A DNA stretch of 64,000 nt from JAYPHU01 sp964611435. Lineage in GTDB: Bacteria; Pseudomonadota; Alphaproteobacteria; Rhodospirillales; UBA2165. The first letter of the stretch is position 1, and every line of letters begins with the position of its first letter. The notes under the pieces were generated by a model, which was given only the letters and a program-made list of their open reading frames with translations, was not told the origin of the DNA and searched no databases. Positions 16,383 through 26,388 of this stretch are shown here, piece after piece. The position numbers and the translations under genes were made by a program. The stretch covers positions 1 through 64,000 of the forward strand of contig CAZSXT010000014.1 in assembly GCA_964611435.1 (NCBI GenBank), given 5' to 3'.

Positions 16383-17683
16383 GCCCTACCTTTGTCGGCA
16401 TCGCTGCGATCGCGGGCCTGTTCCTGTTGATTTTCCTGCGCGTGCCCATCGGCATCGCATTGGCCATTGCCGGTGTCGGCGGTTACTACACGCTGAGTGG
16501 TTTAGACCCGACCTTGGCGCTGCTCGGCAGCGTGCCGTTCGAGATTGCTTACAACTATGACCTCAGCATTATCGCGCTGTTTGTCCTGATGGGGAATTAC
16601 GCCATGGTCTCGGGCATGAGCCGGGATCTTTATGCGCTGGCACGGAGCCTTGTCGGCCATTGGCCGGGCGGATTGGCCTCCGCCACTGTTGTTGGTTGTG
16701 CAGGCTTTGCCGCTGTTTCAGGCTCCAGTTTGGCCTCGGCGGTGACCATGGGGCGGGTCGCCCTGCCGGAGATGGAGCGCTACAAATATTCACCTCGTTT
16801 GGCGACAGGCTGTGTGGCTGCTGGCGGTACACTGGGCATTCTTATCCCGCCCAGCACCGGCTTTATCATCTATGCCCTGCTGACCGAGGAATCCATTGGT
16901 CAGCTTTTCCTGGCCGGCGTATTTCCGGGCATTCTATTGACGCTTCTATTCATGATGACCATCGCGTTGCTGACCAAGCGGGATCCGTCCATCGGCCCCG
17001 CCGCTGATCGGCAGGACGGCGCTCAGCGGCTGAAGGCTGTGGGCCGATCCGTGTGGCTGATGGGCATCGTCCTTGTGGTCCTGGGTGGCATCTATCTGGG
17101 TGTCTTCACGCCGGTGGAGGCGGCGGGCGTTGGAGCGTTCCTGACATTCTTATTGGCCGGGTTCCGGCGCGCCTTGACCGTGGAAACCATGAAGTTCTGT
17201 GCGCTCGAGACCATTAAAACATTCGCCATGGTCTATTTGATCGTGATCGGCGCGTTTCTGTTCAGCCCCTTTCTGGCGATCACCGAGATTCCGAAGAACC
17301 TGGCGCTATACGTGAGTAGCTTTGAACTCGCCCCGGTTTCGGTGCTTCTGCTGATCATCCTGGGCTATATCATTCTGGGCACGTTCCTGGAGGGGATCGC
17401 CATCATGGTCCTCTCCATTCCCATCGTGTTTCCGCTGATCCTCGAATTGGGCTATGACCCAATCTGGTTCGGCGCGTTGTTGGTGGTGGTGCTGGAGATG
17501 AGCCTGATCAGTCCGCCCCTGGGTTTGAATGTGTTCGTGGTGAAAGGCATCGCCGAGGACGTCCCGATGAGCGAAATTTTTAAGGGCATCATTCCGTTTT
17601 GGGGGGCGATGCTGGTCTGCGCGGCGATCCTGATAATCTTTCCCCAGATCGCGTTGTTCCTGCCAGAAACAATGATGCGGTGA
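16379..17683 (+). CDS. dctM: TRAP transporter large permease DctM
   Basis: A 434-residue permease with about 12 hydrophobic helices, the sodium-coupled transport subunit of a TRAP transporter. Conserved stretches include V-S-G-S-S-L-A-S-A-V-T-M near residue 115 and G-G-T-L-G-I-L-I-P-P-S (about 148-158), matching the DctM signature. Last gene of the operon, converging with a flavin monooxygenase gene 14 bases away. It is a homologue of the second DctM in the window at 26.4 kb, but in a separate operon with a clearly different binding protein. Confidence 0.93.
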   Translation: MSPTFVGIAAIAGLFLLIFLRVPIGIALAIAGVGGYYTLSGLDPTLALLGSVPFEIAYNYDLSIIALFVLMGNYAMVSGMSRDLYALARSLVGHWPGGLASATVVGCAGFAAVSGSSLASAVTMGRVALPEMERYKYSPRLATGCVAAGGTLGILIPPSTGFIIYALLTEESIGQLFLAGVFPGILLTLLFMMTIALLTKRDPSIGPAADRQDGAQRLKAVGRSVWLMGIVLVVLGGIYLGVFTPVEAAGVGAFLTFLLAGFRRALTVETMKFCALETIKTFAMVYLIVIGAFLFSPFLAITEIPKNLALYVSSFELAPVSVLLLIILGYIILGTFLEGIAIMVLSIPIVFPLILELGYDPIWFGALLVVVLEMSLISPPLGLNVFVVKGIAEDVPMSEIFKGIIPFWGAMLVCAAILIIFPQIALFLPETMMR

Positions 17684-17697
17684 GTGTGCCTTCGCTG

Positions 17698-19287
17698 TTA
17701 CTTCCCGACGGCTTTTTGTAGCAGCGCCTTGGCGTCCGCCGGGAGCGTGTCTCCGATCCAAACGACATACTGATCCGGGCGCACCAGGATCATCTTGGCC
17801 TCGTATTGGGTCCGGGGGTCGGCATAGGTGTCTCGCACGGTTTTAAACGGAATGGTCAGTTCAGCAGCAGCGGCCTCGAAGGCGTTAACCGCCTCATCGT
17901 CCGCATCGAAGGCAAGGAGGGTAAAACCATCCAGCAGTTCTTCGAACACGTCCTTTCCGGAAGATAGCGAGTGAGGCGGTAGATGGTGCCCCGCCCGCGC
18001 CGTGTAAGTGTGATTGCCGTGTGCGCTGCAGACCCCGCCCGGTGGGCCATCAATGACGGAGGAGCCTTCGAAATTCGGCTCGTAGGTCATGACGAAGTCC
18101 CGTCCGCTGTTTTCAAGCTCTTTCCATGCTTTCTCGAACGCCGCCTTGTCCTTTTGCGGATTGTAGCGGTCAAAAAAGGCGCCTTCCCGCTCGATCCGTG
18201 ATGCGATGAAATCTTCGCCAGTTTCCTTGAAGATCGGCCGGCGTTCGTCGGAATAGGACTCCAACAGCGCCTCGCCGCCCCAGCCCTGCAACCGCGCCGC
18301 CAGTTTCCAGCCTAGGTTTCGGATGTCCTCCAGCCCGTTATTAAGCCCAAAGCCACCGTAGGGAGGGTGGCTGTGTGCGGCATCGCCGGCGATGAAAACC
18401 CGGCCTAACTGATACTGCTCCGCGACCGCTACCCTTAGGTCCCAAAACCCCACATAGTCGAAGTCACAATGCACCTCTTGGCCTGCAATCTGATTGATCA
18501 AGCCCTGGAAGTCGTAATTGTCCCGAGTCGTATTGGCGGGCACTGGCGCATGGAAGAAGAACCCTTCACCCACGTCAATTCGGCCGAAGAACTGCCAATA
18601 ACCTTTCAGGTCCGGGTGCATAACCCGGTAGGTGGAGCGTTCCGGGAACCGTTTGAGGAGCTCGTGCAGGTCCTTGGATCTAAACACGGCCAGGACCATG
18701 ATCTGGTCAAAATCTGATCCCGACCGTTCGATCCCGATGGCGTCCCGGACAGTAGAATGGGCCCCGTCACAGCCCACCACATAATCCGCCTCCAATTCCT
18801 CCTGGCCGCCGCCATTGCCATCGCTTTTGCTGATAACGACCCTAACACCGTGTTCGTCCTGTTCAAGCGCCTCCGCCCGCCAGCCGAGTTTGGCCGTCAC
18901 CGTTGGCAGTTCCGCCATCTTGCGGCGGAGCACGTATTCCATCTCGTATTGAGGGAGGCGTTCATTGGCCTGGTAATAATAATCCCGGACGGCTTCCCGC
19001 TGGGGCGGGATCATCCAATATTCGCCCATCAAATTTTCATAGACCGTGACACCGCCGATAGTGGTTTCCGGCGGCATGACCCTGGCCGCACGGAGTTCCG
19101 GCTCCAACCCCCAAAAATAGAAATGCTCCATGGTGCGTTGGGTCAGGTTCTGGCCCTTGGGGATGCGCTGTGGTTCGATCCGCCGCTCGACCAGGGTGCA
19201 GGTGATGCCCCTGAGGCCCAAATCCACGGCGAGGCCGACGCCGACCGGGCCGCCTCCGACGATGACTACTTGCTGACGCTCTGACAT
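17698..19287 (-). CDS. FAD-dependent aromatic-ring monooxygenase (MhpA/PheA-like)
   Basis: A 529-residue single-component flavoprotein hydroxylase of the PheA/TfdB/MhpA group. The N-terminal Rossmann motif is VVIVGGGPVGVGLA, followed by the E-R-R end of the second strand. The middle motif V-G-C-D-G-A-H-S-T-V-R and late motif F-I-A-G-D-A-A-H-S-H-P-P-Y-G-G bind FAD and NADPH/ribityl groups. The C-terminal 100 residues look like the thioredoxin-like dimerisation region. Such enzymes insert one oxygen atom into phenolic or aromatic acid substrates. It lies beside TRAP transporter 1, so import and hydroxylation of an aromatic acid is plausible; the substrate is unknown. Confidence 0.88.
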   Translation of the reverse strand: MSERQQVVIVGGGPVGVGLAVDLGLRGITCTLVERRIEPQRIPKGQNLTQRTMEHFYFWGLEPELRAARVMPPETTIGGVTVYENLMGEYWMIPPQREAVRDYYYQANERLPQYEMEYVLRRKMAELPTVTAKLGWRAEALEQDEHGVRVVISKSDGNGGGQEELEADYVVGCDGAHSTVRDAIGIERSGSDFDQIMVLAVFRSKDLHELLKRFPERSTYRVMHPDLKGYWQFFGRIDVGEGFFFHAPVPANTTRDNYDFQGLINQIAGQEVHCDFDYVGFWDLRVAVAEQYQLGRVFIAGDAAHSHPPYGGFGLNNGLEDIRNLGWKLAARLQGWGGEALLESYSDERRPIFKETGEDFIASRIEREGAFFDRYNPQKDKAAFEKAWKELENSGRDFVMTYEPNFEGSSVIDGPPGGVCSAHGNHTYTARAGHHLPPHSLSSGKDVFEELLDGFTLLAFDADDEAVNAFEAAAAELTIPFKTVRDTYADPRTQYEAKMILVRPDQYVVWIGDTLPADAKALLQKAVGK

Positions 19288-19433
19288 CCGCCTGGGTCTT
19301 TGCTTTCGTATGTTTCGCTGGTACTGGGCATATCAGACACCGCTTGCCTTCACAATTCATCTGATGCCGAGTGGCGCATTTTTCGTAAATCGGTGTTTTA
19401 TTAACCATTGGGGACGATTAATGATCATTGGAT
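19288..19433. promoter_or_regulatory. divergent intergenic region
   Basis: About 146 bases between the monooxygenase (minus) and the flippase (plus). It is the only likely location for promoters of both genes. No regulator gene is adjacent and I cannot name a promoter or operator here. Confidence 0.3.
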
Positions 19434-20654
19434 ATGGCTGAGATTGATAACAAAACCCTGCGGGTCGGCGGCGCTTTTTTGGTGTCCGGGAATGTTCTGC
19501 AAGCGCTCATCGCCTTTGGCGTCAACTTGGTGCTCGTGAGATATCTGCTGCCGGAGGATTTTGGCCGTTTTGCCCTGGTCTTTGCCGCAGCGTCGCTGAT
19601 CTACGGGCTTGTCTCGTTGCGCATCAACGTTCTGATCATTCGCGCGCCAGAGAACGAATTTACGACGGAAGTCCGTGAACACTATTTCGCCGCGCTGTTA
19701 TTGGAAACTCTGGCCGCCACCGTCATTGTATTGGGATGGCTTTATCTCTTTACAGATCCCTCGGGATGGGAGCTGGCGCTGGTCTTGGCAATAGGCTTGC
19801 GTCATTGGACAGATCACAACAAAGCCTTTTTCGAACGGTCTATGCCTTACAAGCGCTTGGCTACCGTGGAGACCAGTGTATCGACTCTGTCTCATCTTTT
19901 GTCGTTGCTTTTGGTGCTCTCCGGAGTCGGGGCGATCGTCCTTTTTATCCGCGAGATTTTTATGTCCGTGGCCAGCCTGATCAGCCTCCACCTGATCGGC
20001 GGTCTGACATTTCTCAAGATCCGGTTCCCAAGCATCGCCGAGATGAAAAATCTGGTGGGCGAAGCCAAGGGTATTTGGCTCGACGGAATTTTAGAAGGCA
20101 GTTTCCAGCAAGTGACCATCCTGCTGGCAGGTCATATCGGTGGAGAGCGGATTGCGGGATTCTTTTTCCAGGCCCAGCGCCTGGCGGTCGTCCCTCAACA
20201 GTTCCTGGCCCCAATTGTAACCCGTCTGGCCGCTAATTGGTTTGGCCGAACGGAATATCCTGTAGATCGTCAAAAAGGCCGGGATAAACTTCTTCTGGTG
20301 CTGGCGGGACCGTTGATCATCGCGGGCGCCCTGACGTACTGGCTGGCAGACCCAATCGTACCGTGGCTGTTCGGCGCAAAATGGGCGCAGTCGGCAACTC
20401 TGTTCCAGGCCATGGCTGGTGCAGTGGTGTTCATCAGCCTGTTCGAAGTGCTGAAAGTGTTTTGTTGGACCACTAAAAAGACCGCTGTTCTGCTTGGCGG
20501 CCGTTTCGCCCAGTACGCGGGACTGATTATATTGGCCGGGGCGGGCTTTCACGGATATATGAGCTTTGACCTTGGTCTGTCATGGGGGTTGTCTGCGGCT
20601 TACCTTCTGGCCTTTGCCGTGATGTACCTTTCGTTACGTACTCGGGAAAAGTAA
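19434..20654 (+). CDS. polysaccharide/oligosaccharide flippase (Wzx/MATE-like)
   Basis: A 406-residue integral membrane protein with about 12 helices, resembling the polysaccharide biosynthesis/oligosaccharide flippase family: N-terminal V-G-G-A-F-L-V-S-G-N-V-L-Q-A-L and V-R-Y-L-L-P-E-D-F-G-R-F are typical. Members flip lipid-linked glycans across the inner membrane. Start taken at ATG 19434; TTG at 19428 is an alternative. No other glycan genes are adjacent; the glycosylation island lies about 28 kb away. Confidence 0.8.
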   Translation: MAEIDNKTLRVGGAFLVSGNVLQALIAFGVNLVLVRYLLPEDFGRFALVFAAASLIYGLVSLRINVLIIRAPENEFTTEVREHYFAALLLETLAATVIVLGWLYLFTDPSGWELALVLAIGLRHWTDHNKAFFERSMPYKRLATVETSVSTLSHLLSLLLVLSGVGAIVLFIREIFMSVASLISLHLIGGLTFLKIRFPSIAEMKNLVGEAKGIWLDGILEGSFQQVTILLAGHIGGERIAGFFFQAQRLAVVPQQFLAPIVTRLAANWFGRTEYPVDRQKGRDKLLLVLAGPLIIAGALTYWLADPIVPWLFGAKWAQSATLFQAMAGAVVFISLFEVLKVFCWTTKKTAVLLGGRFAQYAGLIILAGAGFHGYMSFDLGLSWGLSAAYLLAFAVMYLSLRTREK

Positions 20655-20752
20655 GTCTTTTCATTGGATGGAAATACCGATCTGCGCCATTGAGCGTCTC
20701 CCGACAATGGGCAATAGTTATGCCGTTCCAAGCGTGAGGGAGGCGATCAACC

Positions 20753-21811
20753 ATGCGGCCCATCAAAACCGGCCTAACCACCAACGAATCCGGCGCGGCG
20801 CCGGGATTTACCCTGTATTCACCGCTGTGGCGGCCGAAGACCTATCTTTTGAATATGGAAGGCGACGTGGTCCATGAATGGGACCTGCCGGGGTATCCCG
20901 GCGGCTATGCGCGGCTGTTGCCCAACGGCAATCTGTTCTACGGCGCCTACACCGACGGTGGGCCGCCATTTAAGGGTGGGGCCAAGGGCGGATTGATGCG
21001 CGAGGTCGATTGGGACGGCAATGTCCTGATGGAATATCAGGACGACTGGCAGCACCATGACTGCCGCCGGCTGGACAACGGCAACATTCTGTACGCGGGT
21101 TGGGAAATGATGCCCGAGGATAAGGCGAAGCGCGTGATCGGGGGCATCCCGGATTCGGATCCACCCGAGGGCATGGTCAGCGATTTCGTCAAGGAAGTCA
21201 CCCCGGACGGCGACGTCGTTTTCGAATGGCACGCCCATGATATGGAACTGGAGAATTATCCGCTGCATCCACTGGTGCCGCGCCGGGTCTTTGCCTGGTG
21301 CAATACCTGTTCGCTCACCCACGACGGCGACATATTGATCAGCTTGCGCCAGATCAATACCGTCGCCATCATCGACAAGAAGACGGCCAAGATTAAGTGG
21401 GAGCGCCGGGACGACAGCTGGGGCCACCAGCACGACAGTCAAATGCTGGCAAACGGCAATATCATGCTGTTCGCCAACGGTATGAACACCACGACGCCGC
21501 ACCCTCATTCCTTCATCACAGAGTTCGATCCGAAGACCAACGAGACCGTATGGGAATACCGCTCCACGCCGTGGACCTTTTTCTTCTCGCACCATATCAG
21601 CGGCGCAGAGCGCCTGTGGAACGGCAATACCCTCATCTGCGAGGGGTCGTTCGGCCGCTTATTCGAAGTTACCCCGGCGGGCGACATCGTCTGGGAGTTC
21701 ATCAATCCTCATTTTGACGACATGTTTATGGGGGATACGGTGAATTGGGTGTTCCGGGCATTTCGTTATGCGGAAGATTCCCCCGAGATCGCGGGCCGCT
21801 TAAGCCTCTAG
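20753..21811 (+). CDS. arylsulfotransferase-like beta-propeller protein
   Basis: A 352-residue protein resembling the arylsulfate sulfotransferase (ASST) family. It shows repeated propeller-type strands with L-L-P-N-G-N-L-F-Y-G, R-R-L-D-N-G-N-I-L-Y and M-L-A-N-G-N-I-M-L-F, a spacing typical of ASST and PQQ-like blades. Candidate active-site histidines occur in WQHHDC, WGHQHDS and FFSHHISGA. Family members move sulfate between phenols. No signal peptide is visible, unlike periplasmic AssT, so it may be cytoplasmic. The sulfatase at 33.9 kb could be functionally related, but they are far apart. Confidence 0.75.
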   Translation: MRPIKTGLTTNESGAAPGFTLYSPLWRPKTYLLNMEGDVVHEWDLPGYPGGYARLLPNGNLFYGAYTDGGPPFKGGAKGGLMREVDWDGNVLMEYQDDWQHHDCRRLDNGNILYAGWEMMPEDKAKRVIGGIPDSDPPEGMVSDFVKEVTPDGDVVFEWHAHDMELENYPLHPLVPRRVFAWCNTCSLTHDGDILISLRQINTVAIIDKKTAKIKWERRDDSWGHQHDSQMLANGNIMLFANGMNTTTPHPHSFITEFDPKTNETVWEYRSTPWTFFFSHHISGAERLWNGNTLICEGSFGRLFEVTPAGDIVWEFINPHFDDMFMGDTVNWVFRAFRYAEDSPEIAGRLSL

Positions 21812-21863
21812 CGGCAAATCCGCCAGGCGTTTCGCTGGATTGGTGAGACGTGTACACTGACGC

Positions 21864-24800
21864 ATGAGCGCATTTTTAGCCTTCCGGCGAAACATTATTC
21901 GGTGGCGGCTTTTCTGTGCCCTCGCTGTGGTCATCGTAGCAGCGACAGCACCGTCCACCGGACTAGCCGCCGCCGCCGAGGTTGAGACTTGGCAGCGGAA
22001 TATGAAGGCCGCGGTCCAAGCCATGAAAGACGACAAGCCGGGCGAGGCTCTTCAGGCTATGGAGGCTGCATTGGCGGCCGCTCGTGAGTTCGAAAAGACC
22101 GACCCTAGACTGGGCGCGACGCATACCCAGTTTGCCCGCATGTACGGCCATACCGGCCGGGATGATAAAGCCGAGGAGCATTTTCGCGCAGCTTTGGAAA
22201 CCCTGCAGCGGGCGATGGGCGAAAAGCATCCGCTGGTCGCCTTGGCCTACGGCGATCTTGGGAATTTTTACCGGGTCCGCCGCAGCTATGTGCGGGCCGA
22301 GCAGCTTCTGCGCAAATCTATCGCGCTGTTGATAGAGACGATGGGCCCCGCCCACCCAGAGGTTGGGCGCGGGCTTAACAATTTGGGAACGTTGATGACG
22401 GCGCTTGGTCGCTATGGCGAGGCAGTGTCCGCGTTTAAGACCGCGTTGGAGAATTGGGAAAGTTCACTTGATCCGGGGCATCCACAGTTGGGCGTGGTCT
22501 ACAGTAACTTAGGCGATGCGCAGCGGGCCCAGGGTGAATACGAAGCGGCCCAGCAAAGTATCGCTCGATCCCTTGATATACGTGAAAAAGCATTTGGCAG
22601 TAGCCACCCGTCGGTGAGCGTCACGCTTAACAGCATGGCCTCGCTACAGCGGCAACGGGGACGCTACAAGGATGCCGAGGCCAGTTTGCGCCGCGCGCTG
22701 GCTATTCGGGAAAGGGCCTTCGGCAAAAATGACCCCAGGGTGGCGAGCGTCTTGAACAATCTTGCCGAACTAATGCGGGAACGAGGCAGATATGACGCGG
22801 CTCTACCCATTTACACGCGGGCGAGTGAAATTCTGTTGGAGAACCTTGGCGGCGATTCACCCCGCTATGGGCGGTCTCTGAACAATATCGGCGCGCTCTA
22901 CGCGAGAATGGGCAAGCCGGAAGAATCGATTTATTTCTTTGGGCGGGGTATTGCCGTGTTGGAAGAAGCGCTCGGCACCCGGCACACCAGACTGGCGGCG
23001 GCGTTCAATAACTTGGCCGGGCTCTATCACACTCTTGGCAATTTCAATGAGGCTACCCGCTATTACACCCGGGCCCAGGATATTTACGAGGAGACGTTGG
23101 GCCGCGCGCATCCGCTGGTTGGTGAGATAACCGGCGACATCGGATCGCTCTTCCGGCAGCAGGGTTTGCTCGGGCTCGCCGACAATATGTTGGCCCGGAG
23201 TCTGAAAATTTTCGAACAAGGCCTTGGCAAGTCCCATGTGCGGACCAGTATCGTTTTGTCGGAAATGGCCGCGCTCCGGTTCCAGCAGGGGCGCGCCGGC
23301 GAAGCGCTCGAACTCATTCGCCGGGCGTTCGATATTTTAGGCCGGGACGTGGCGGACCATCTCGCCGCGCAATCCGAATTAGTAAAACGCGGAGGAGCCC
23401 AGCGTGTATTCGATCACTTGATCCAAATTGCTTATGCCATGCGCCAGTTGGGTGAGGGGGACGCACGGGCCCTTGCCGAAAATGCGTTTCGCGCGGGCCA
23501 GTTGAGCTTGGCCGCCGCCGCGGGACCGGCAGTCCGGAACCTGAGGGACCGATATGCCGCCGGAAATGATGCTCTCGCGGCGGTACTGCGTAATCTGAAG
23601 GATGAAAAGGAAAAATGGCTCCGCTTGGACGCCCTGTTAACCGCTGTTGCCGGCAAGCCGGTAGAAGCCCGGCGGCGGCTCAGCCTTTCGGACCTTCAGT
23701 CGCGATTGGAATCACAGGGAGCGCGGTTGCGTACACTGGAGAAAGAACTGGAGAAGGAATATCCGGATTTTACCAATCTGGCCGGCGCGCACCCGGTGGC
23801 CCTATCGGATGTGCAGGCCTCCTTGCAACCCGGCGAAGCGGCATTGGTGTACCATGTGGGAATTGACGTTTCGTTCCTATGGGTGATCCGGCATGACAAG
23901 TTCACGTGGCTACCCTTAAAAGTCGGCCGCGGCGCCATTGATCAGTTCGTGCGCCGGCTAAGAAAATCCCTGGACGTGGACAATGTTGCGTCTTTAAACG
24001 ACATTCCCGTTTTCGATACGGACGCGGCTTTTGAGCTCTACCGATTGATCTTTGAGCCGGCAGAGAAGTCTTTACTCGGGGTGGGTAGATTGATGGTAGC
24101 GCCGGACGGCGCGTTGCAGAGTTTGCCGTTTCACGTGCTGTTGTCTGCACCGGCCGGTGCGCCCGAGAAATTCTCCGATTATCGGAAGCTGCCTTGGCTC
24201 GGCAACGCATATGCCATGAGCACATTGCCCACGGTGTCAACGCTCAAGACCATACGCCGGGATGCTCCTCCGTCTAAGGCGAGTCAGGCGTTTCTGGGTA
24301 TTGGCGATCCGGACCTCGATGGTAAGGCAACAGCATTGCGCGGCATCGGGTCCCGCCTGTTCGCCGCGCGCGGTCTGGCCGATGTTGATGCCCTGCGGAA
24401 ATTACCCGTGCTGCCAGAAACTGAAGATGAACTGACCCTCATGGCCGAGGCCTTCGGTATGGGCCGCGAAGCCTTACTGTTGGACGACGACGCGTCCGAA
24501 ACCGGTTTGAGGGCGCGGAATCTCGCGGACATCAAAGTCATCGCCTTTGCCACCCATGGGCTGGTGGCCGAAGATCTCGGCGAACTTGGGGAACCGGCGC
24601 TGGTGCTGACCCCGCCCGATGAGAAGACTCTCGAAGATGATGGTCTTTTGACTGCCAGCGAGATCGCCCGGTTAAAACTGGATGCGGATCTGGTAATCCT
24701 GTCCGCGTGCAATACAGCTGCGCCTGACAGAACGCTGGGTGCGGCGGGTTTGGCGGGGCTTGCCCGGTCGTTATTCCACGCTGGCGCAAGGAGCCTGCTG

Positions 24801-24992
24801 GTGAGCCATTGGCCGGTGTCGTCTGAGGCGGCGGTGAAACTGACGACCGGTCTTATGTCCAATGTCGAGAGCAGCAGCAACCGCGCTGTAGCGTTCAAAC
24901 GGGCCGTTTCCCAAGTTCGGAATGACGAAGAGGCGGTTTTCGCCCATCCAGCCTTCTGGGCGCCATTTGTCCTGATCGGGACGGGTGACTAA
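21864..24992 (+). CDS. secreted TPR-CHAT (caspase-like) protein
   Basis: A 1042-residue protein with an N-terminal signal peptide (arginine-rich start, hydrophobic core, ending GLAAAAE). Residues about 45-480 hold about ten 42-residue kinesin-light-chain-type TPRs (for example LGDAQRAQGEYEAAQQSIAR). A helical region follows, then a CHAT domain (about 700-1042). The CHAT catalytic dyad appears intact: His898 in FATHG and Cys949 in LSACNT. CHAT proteins are clan CD proteases related to caspases and separase. A Sec signal would place it in the periplasm or outside, unlike cytoplasmic immune CHAT proteases. Stop codon overlaps that of the convergent MscS gene. Substrate unknown. Confidence 0.88.
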   Translation: MSAFLAFRRNIIRWRLFCALAVVIVAATAPSTGLAAAAEVETWQRNMKAAVQAMKDDKPGEALQAMEAALAAAREFEKTDPRLGATHTQFARMYGHTGRDDKAEEHFRAALETLQRAMGEKHPLVALAYGDLGNFYRVRRSYVRAEQLLRKSIALLIETMGPAHPEVGRGLNNLGTLMTALGRYGEAVSAFKTALENWESSLDPGHPQLGVVYSNLGDAQRAQGEYEAAQQSIARSLDIREKAFGSSHPSVSVTLNSMASLQRQRGRYKDAEASLRRALAIRERAFGKNDPRVASVLNNLAELMRERGRYDAALPIYTRASEILLENLGGDSPRYGRSLNNIGALYARMGKPEESIYFFGRGIAVLEEALGTRHTRLAAAFNNLAGLYHTLGNFNEATRYYTRAQDIYEETLGRAHPLVGEITGDIGSLFRQQGLLGLADNMLARSLKIFEQGLGKSHVRTSIVLSEMAALRFQQGRAGEALELIRRAFDILGRDVADHLAAQSELVKRGGAQRVFDHLIQIAYAMRQLGEGDARALAENAFRAGQLSLAAAAGPAVRNLRDRYAAGNDALAAVLRNLKDEKEKWLRLDALLTAVAGKPVEARRRLSLSDLQSRLESQGARLRTLEKELEKEYPDFTNLAGAHPVALSDVQASLQPGEAALVYHVGIDVSFLWVIRHDKFTWLPLKVGRGAIDQFVRRLRKSLDVDNVASLNDIPVFDTDAAFELYRLIFEPAEKSLLGVGRLMVAPDGALQSLPFHVLLSAPAGAPEKFSDYRKLPWLGNAYAMSTLPTVSTLKTIRRDAPPSKASQAFLGIGDPDLDGKATALRGIGSRLFAARGLADVDALRKLPVLPETEDELTLMAEAFGMGREALLLDDDASETGLRARNLADIKVIAFATHGLVAEDLGELGEPALVLTPPDEKTLEDDGLLTASEIARLKLDADLVILSACNTAAPDRTLGAAGLAGLARSLFHAGARSLLVSHWPVSSEAAVKLTTGLMSNVESSSNRAVAFKRAVSQVRNDEEAVFAHPAFWAPFVLIGTGD

Positions 24993-26311
24993 GCCGCTTC
25001 GACGATGATCTGACCGGCGGGATCAAAGCCGCCGGATTTGATATGGATATCCCGTTGCGGGAATGGCATTTGAATGCCAGCGTCCCGGAACGCCTTCCAT
25101 ACCTCCAACAGGACTTCGCTGGAAACATTGGCGACACCGTTGTCCGGATCGCTGATCCATACCCGGAGTTCAAGGTCGATTGAACTGTCACCGAAGCCAC
25201 GCAGCAGGCAACGGGGTTCTGTTGATTTCAAAACACGATCAACTTTACCGGCGGCTTCGATCGCAACCTCGATTGCGTGGATCAAATCCGTCTTGTAATC
25301 CACGCCGATAGGCAATCGGATGCGCACATTGCTGTTGGACCGGGTCCAGTTGATCACGGTTTCGGAAATGATCAACTCGTTCGGAATGATGTGTTCGATC
25401 CCATCCCGGGTCATCACCGAGACGTAGCGTCCGCCTAGCGACGAGATGGTGCCGTAAGTTTGGCCAACCTCGATCACATCTCCGGGCTTAATCGACTTGT
25501 CCATCAGGATCATCATGCCGGTAAATAGGTTGGAGATGGATTTTTGCAGGCCTAAACCAACACCAACACCGAGAGCACCGGAGAAAACCGCGAAGGCGGT
25601 GAGGTCGATGCCTACAATGCTCATGGCCGCCACAATGGCGATGATCAGGAGGACGATCTTCAGGAGTTTGGTGAACAATACCCGCATGGACGGGGTCAGG
25701 TTCGGCATGGTTTGGATGCGTTGTTCAACCATTCTCGAAGATAGGGACGCCAGCCAAAGTAATACCGCCAGCGAGATCATGCCCTTGATCACCGTGAGAG
25801 CCGATATCCGCAACTCGCCTAGGGTCATGTCCAGGCTGTCAAGAAAGGCGATTGTCGGGTCCAGCAGGTTGACGATGTTCAGTGCAGCAATTGTCCAGGC
25901 GACGATAGTGACCATTTTGGACCAGGTCTTGTCCCGGATCAGGACCGTGGTCATGCCAATGATAATCCAGGCCGTCAGGAGACTGACGGTGACCGTAATC
26001 AGGTGATGGGGCCATTCAGCAAACGCGGCTACCAGCCCCGAAACATATTGTAGAATCAGCCACATGAAAGGCAGGGTGACTAGCGACAGCGTGTCTGTCA
26101 CCTTGGATATGAGGCTGTCCACGCCTTTCCAACGGTTGAGCTTTTCAAGGAGGTTTTTTGCGTGGCCGCGCAGCGCCCAGGCCAGGACAAACGCACCCAT
26201 GATGACGGCTATCTGGCCCAGAGAACTCAGCACCAAAACTTCGCTAAACACCCAATCCTTAATTTGCAGGGCCAAATCCTGCAGATACTGAGGATCAATC
26301 AGCTTTTGCAT
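24989..26311 (-). CDS. MscS-family mechanosensitive channel
   Basis: A 440-residue membrane protein with about six predicted helices followed by an MscS core: pore helix region G-A-L-G-V-G-V-G-L-G-L-Q-K-S-I-S-N, then the beta domain (I-K-P-G-D-V-I-E-V-G-Q-T-Y-G) and the C-terminal alpha/beta domain (L-R-V-W-I-S-D-P-D-N-G). Channels of this family open under membrane tension and release solutes during osmotic downshock. It has more N-terminal helices than minimal MscS. It converges on the CHAT gene, sharing bases of the stop codons, but a functional link is not implied. Confidence 0.92.
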   Translation of the reverse strand: MQKLIDPQYLQDLALQIKDWVFSEVLVLSSLGQIAVIMGAFVLAWALRGHAKNLLEKLNRWKGVDSLISKVTDTLSLVTLPFMWLILQYVSGLVAAFAEWPHHLITVTVSLLTAWIIIGMTTVLIRDKTWSKMVTIVAWTIAALNIVNLLDPTIAFLDSLDMTLGELRISALTVIKGMISLAVLLWLASLSSRMVEQRIQTMPNLTPSMRVLFTKLLKIVLLIIAIVAAMSIVGIDLTAFAVFSGALGVGVGLGLQKSISNLFTGMMILMDKSIKPGDVIEVGQTYGTISSLGGRYVSVMTRDGIEHIIPNELIISETVINWTRSNSNVRIRLPIGVDYKTDLIHAIEVAIEAAGKVDRVLKSTEPRCLLRGFGDSSIDLELRVWISDPDNGVANVSSEVLLEVWKAFRDAGIQMPFPQRDIHIKSGGFDPAGQIIVEAA

Positions 26312-26388
26312 GGGAACCTCCGAACGTACACCCTGATCAGGCTATAGGTCCGAGGCCCCTAATATTCGCTTAACGGCGAGGAGATGGC

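Noticed and set aside
21864..24992. TPR-CHAT protein as a type III-E CRISPR (Craspase) or gasdermin-linked immune protease
   Set aside because: It has a Sec signal peptide and there is no cas, gasdermin or other defence gene nearby.
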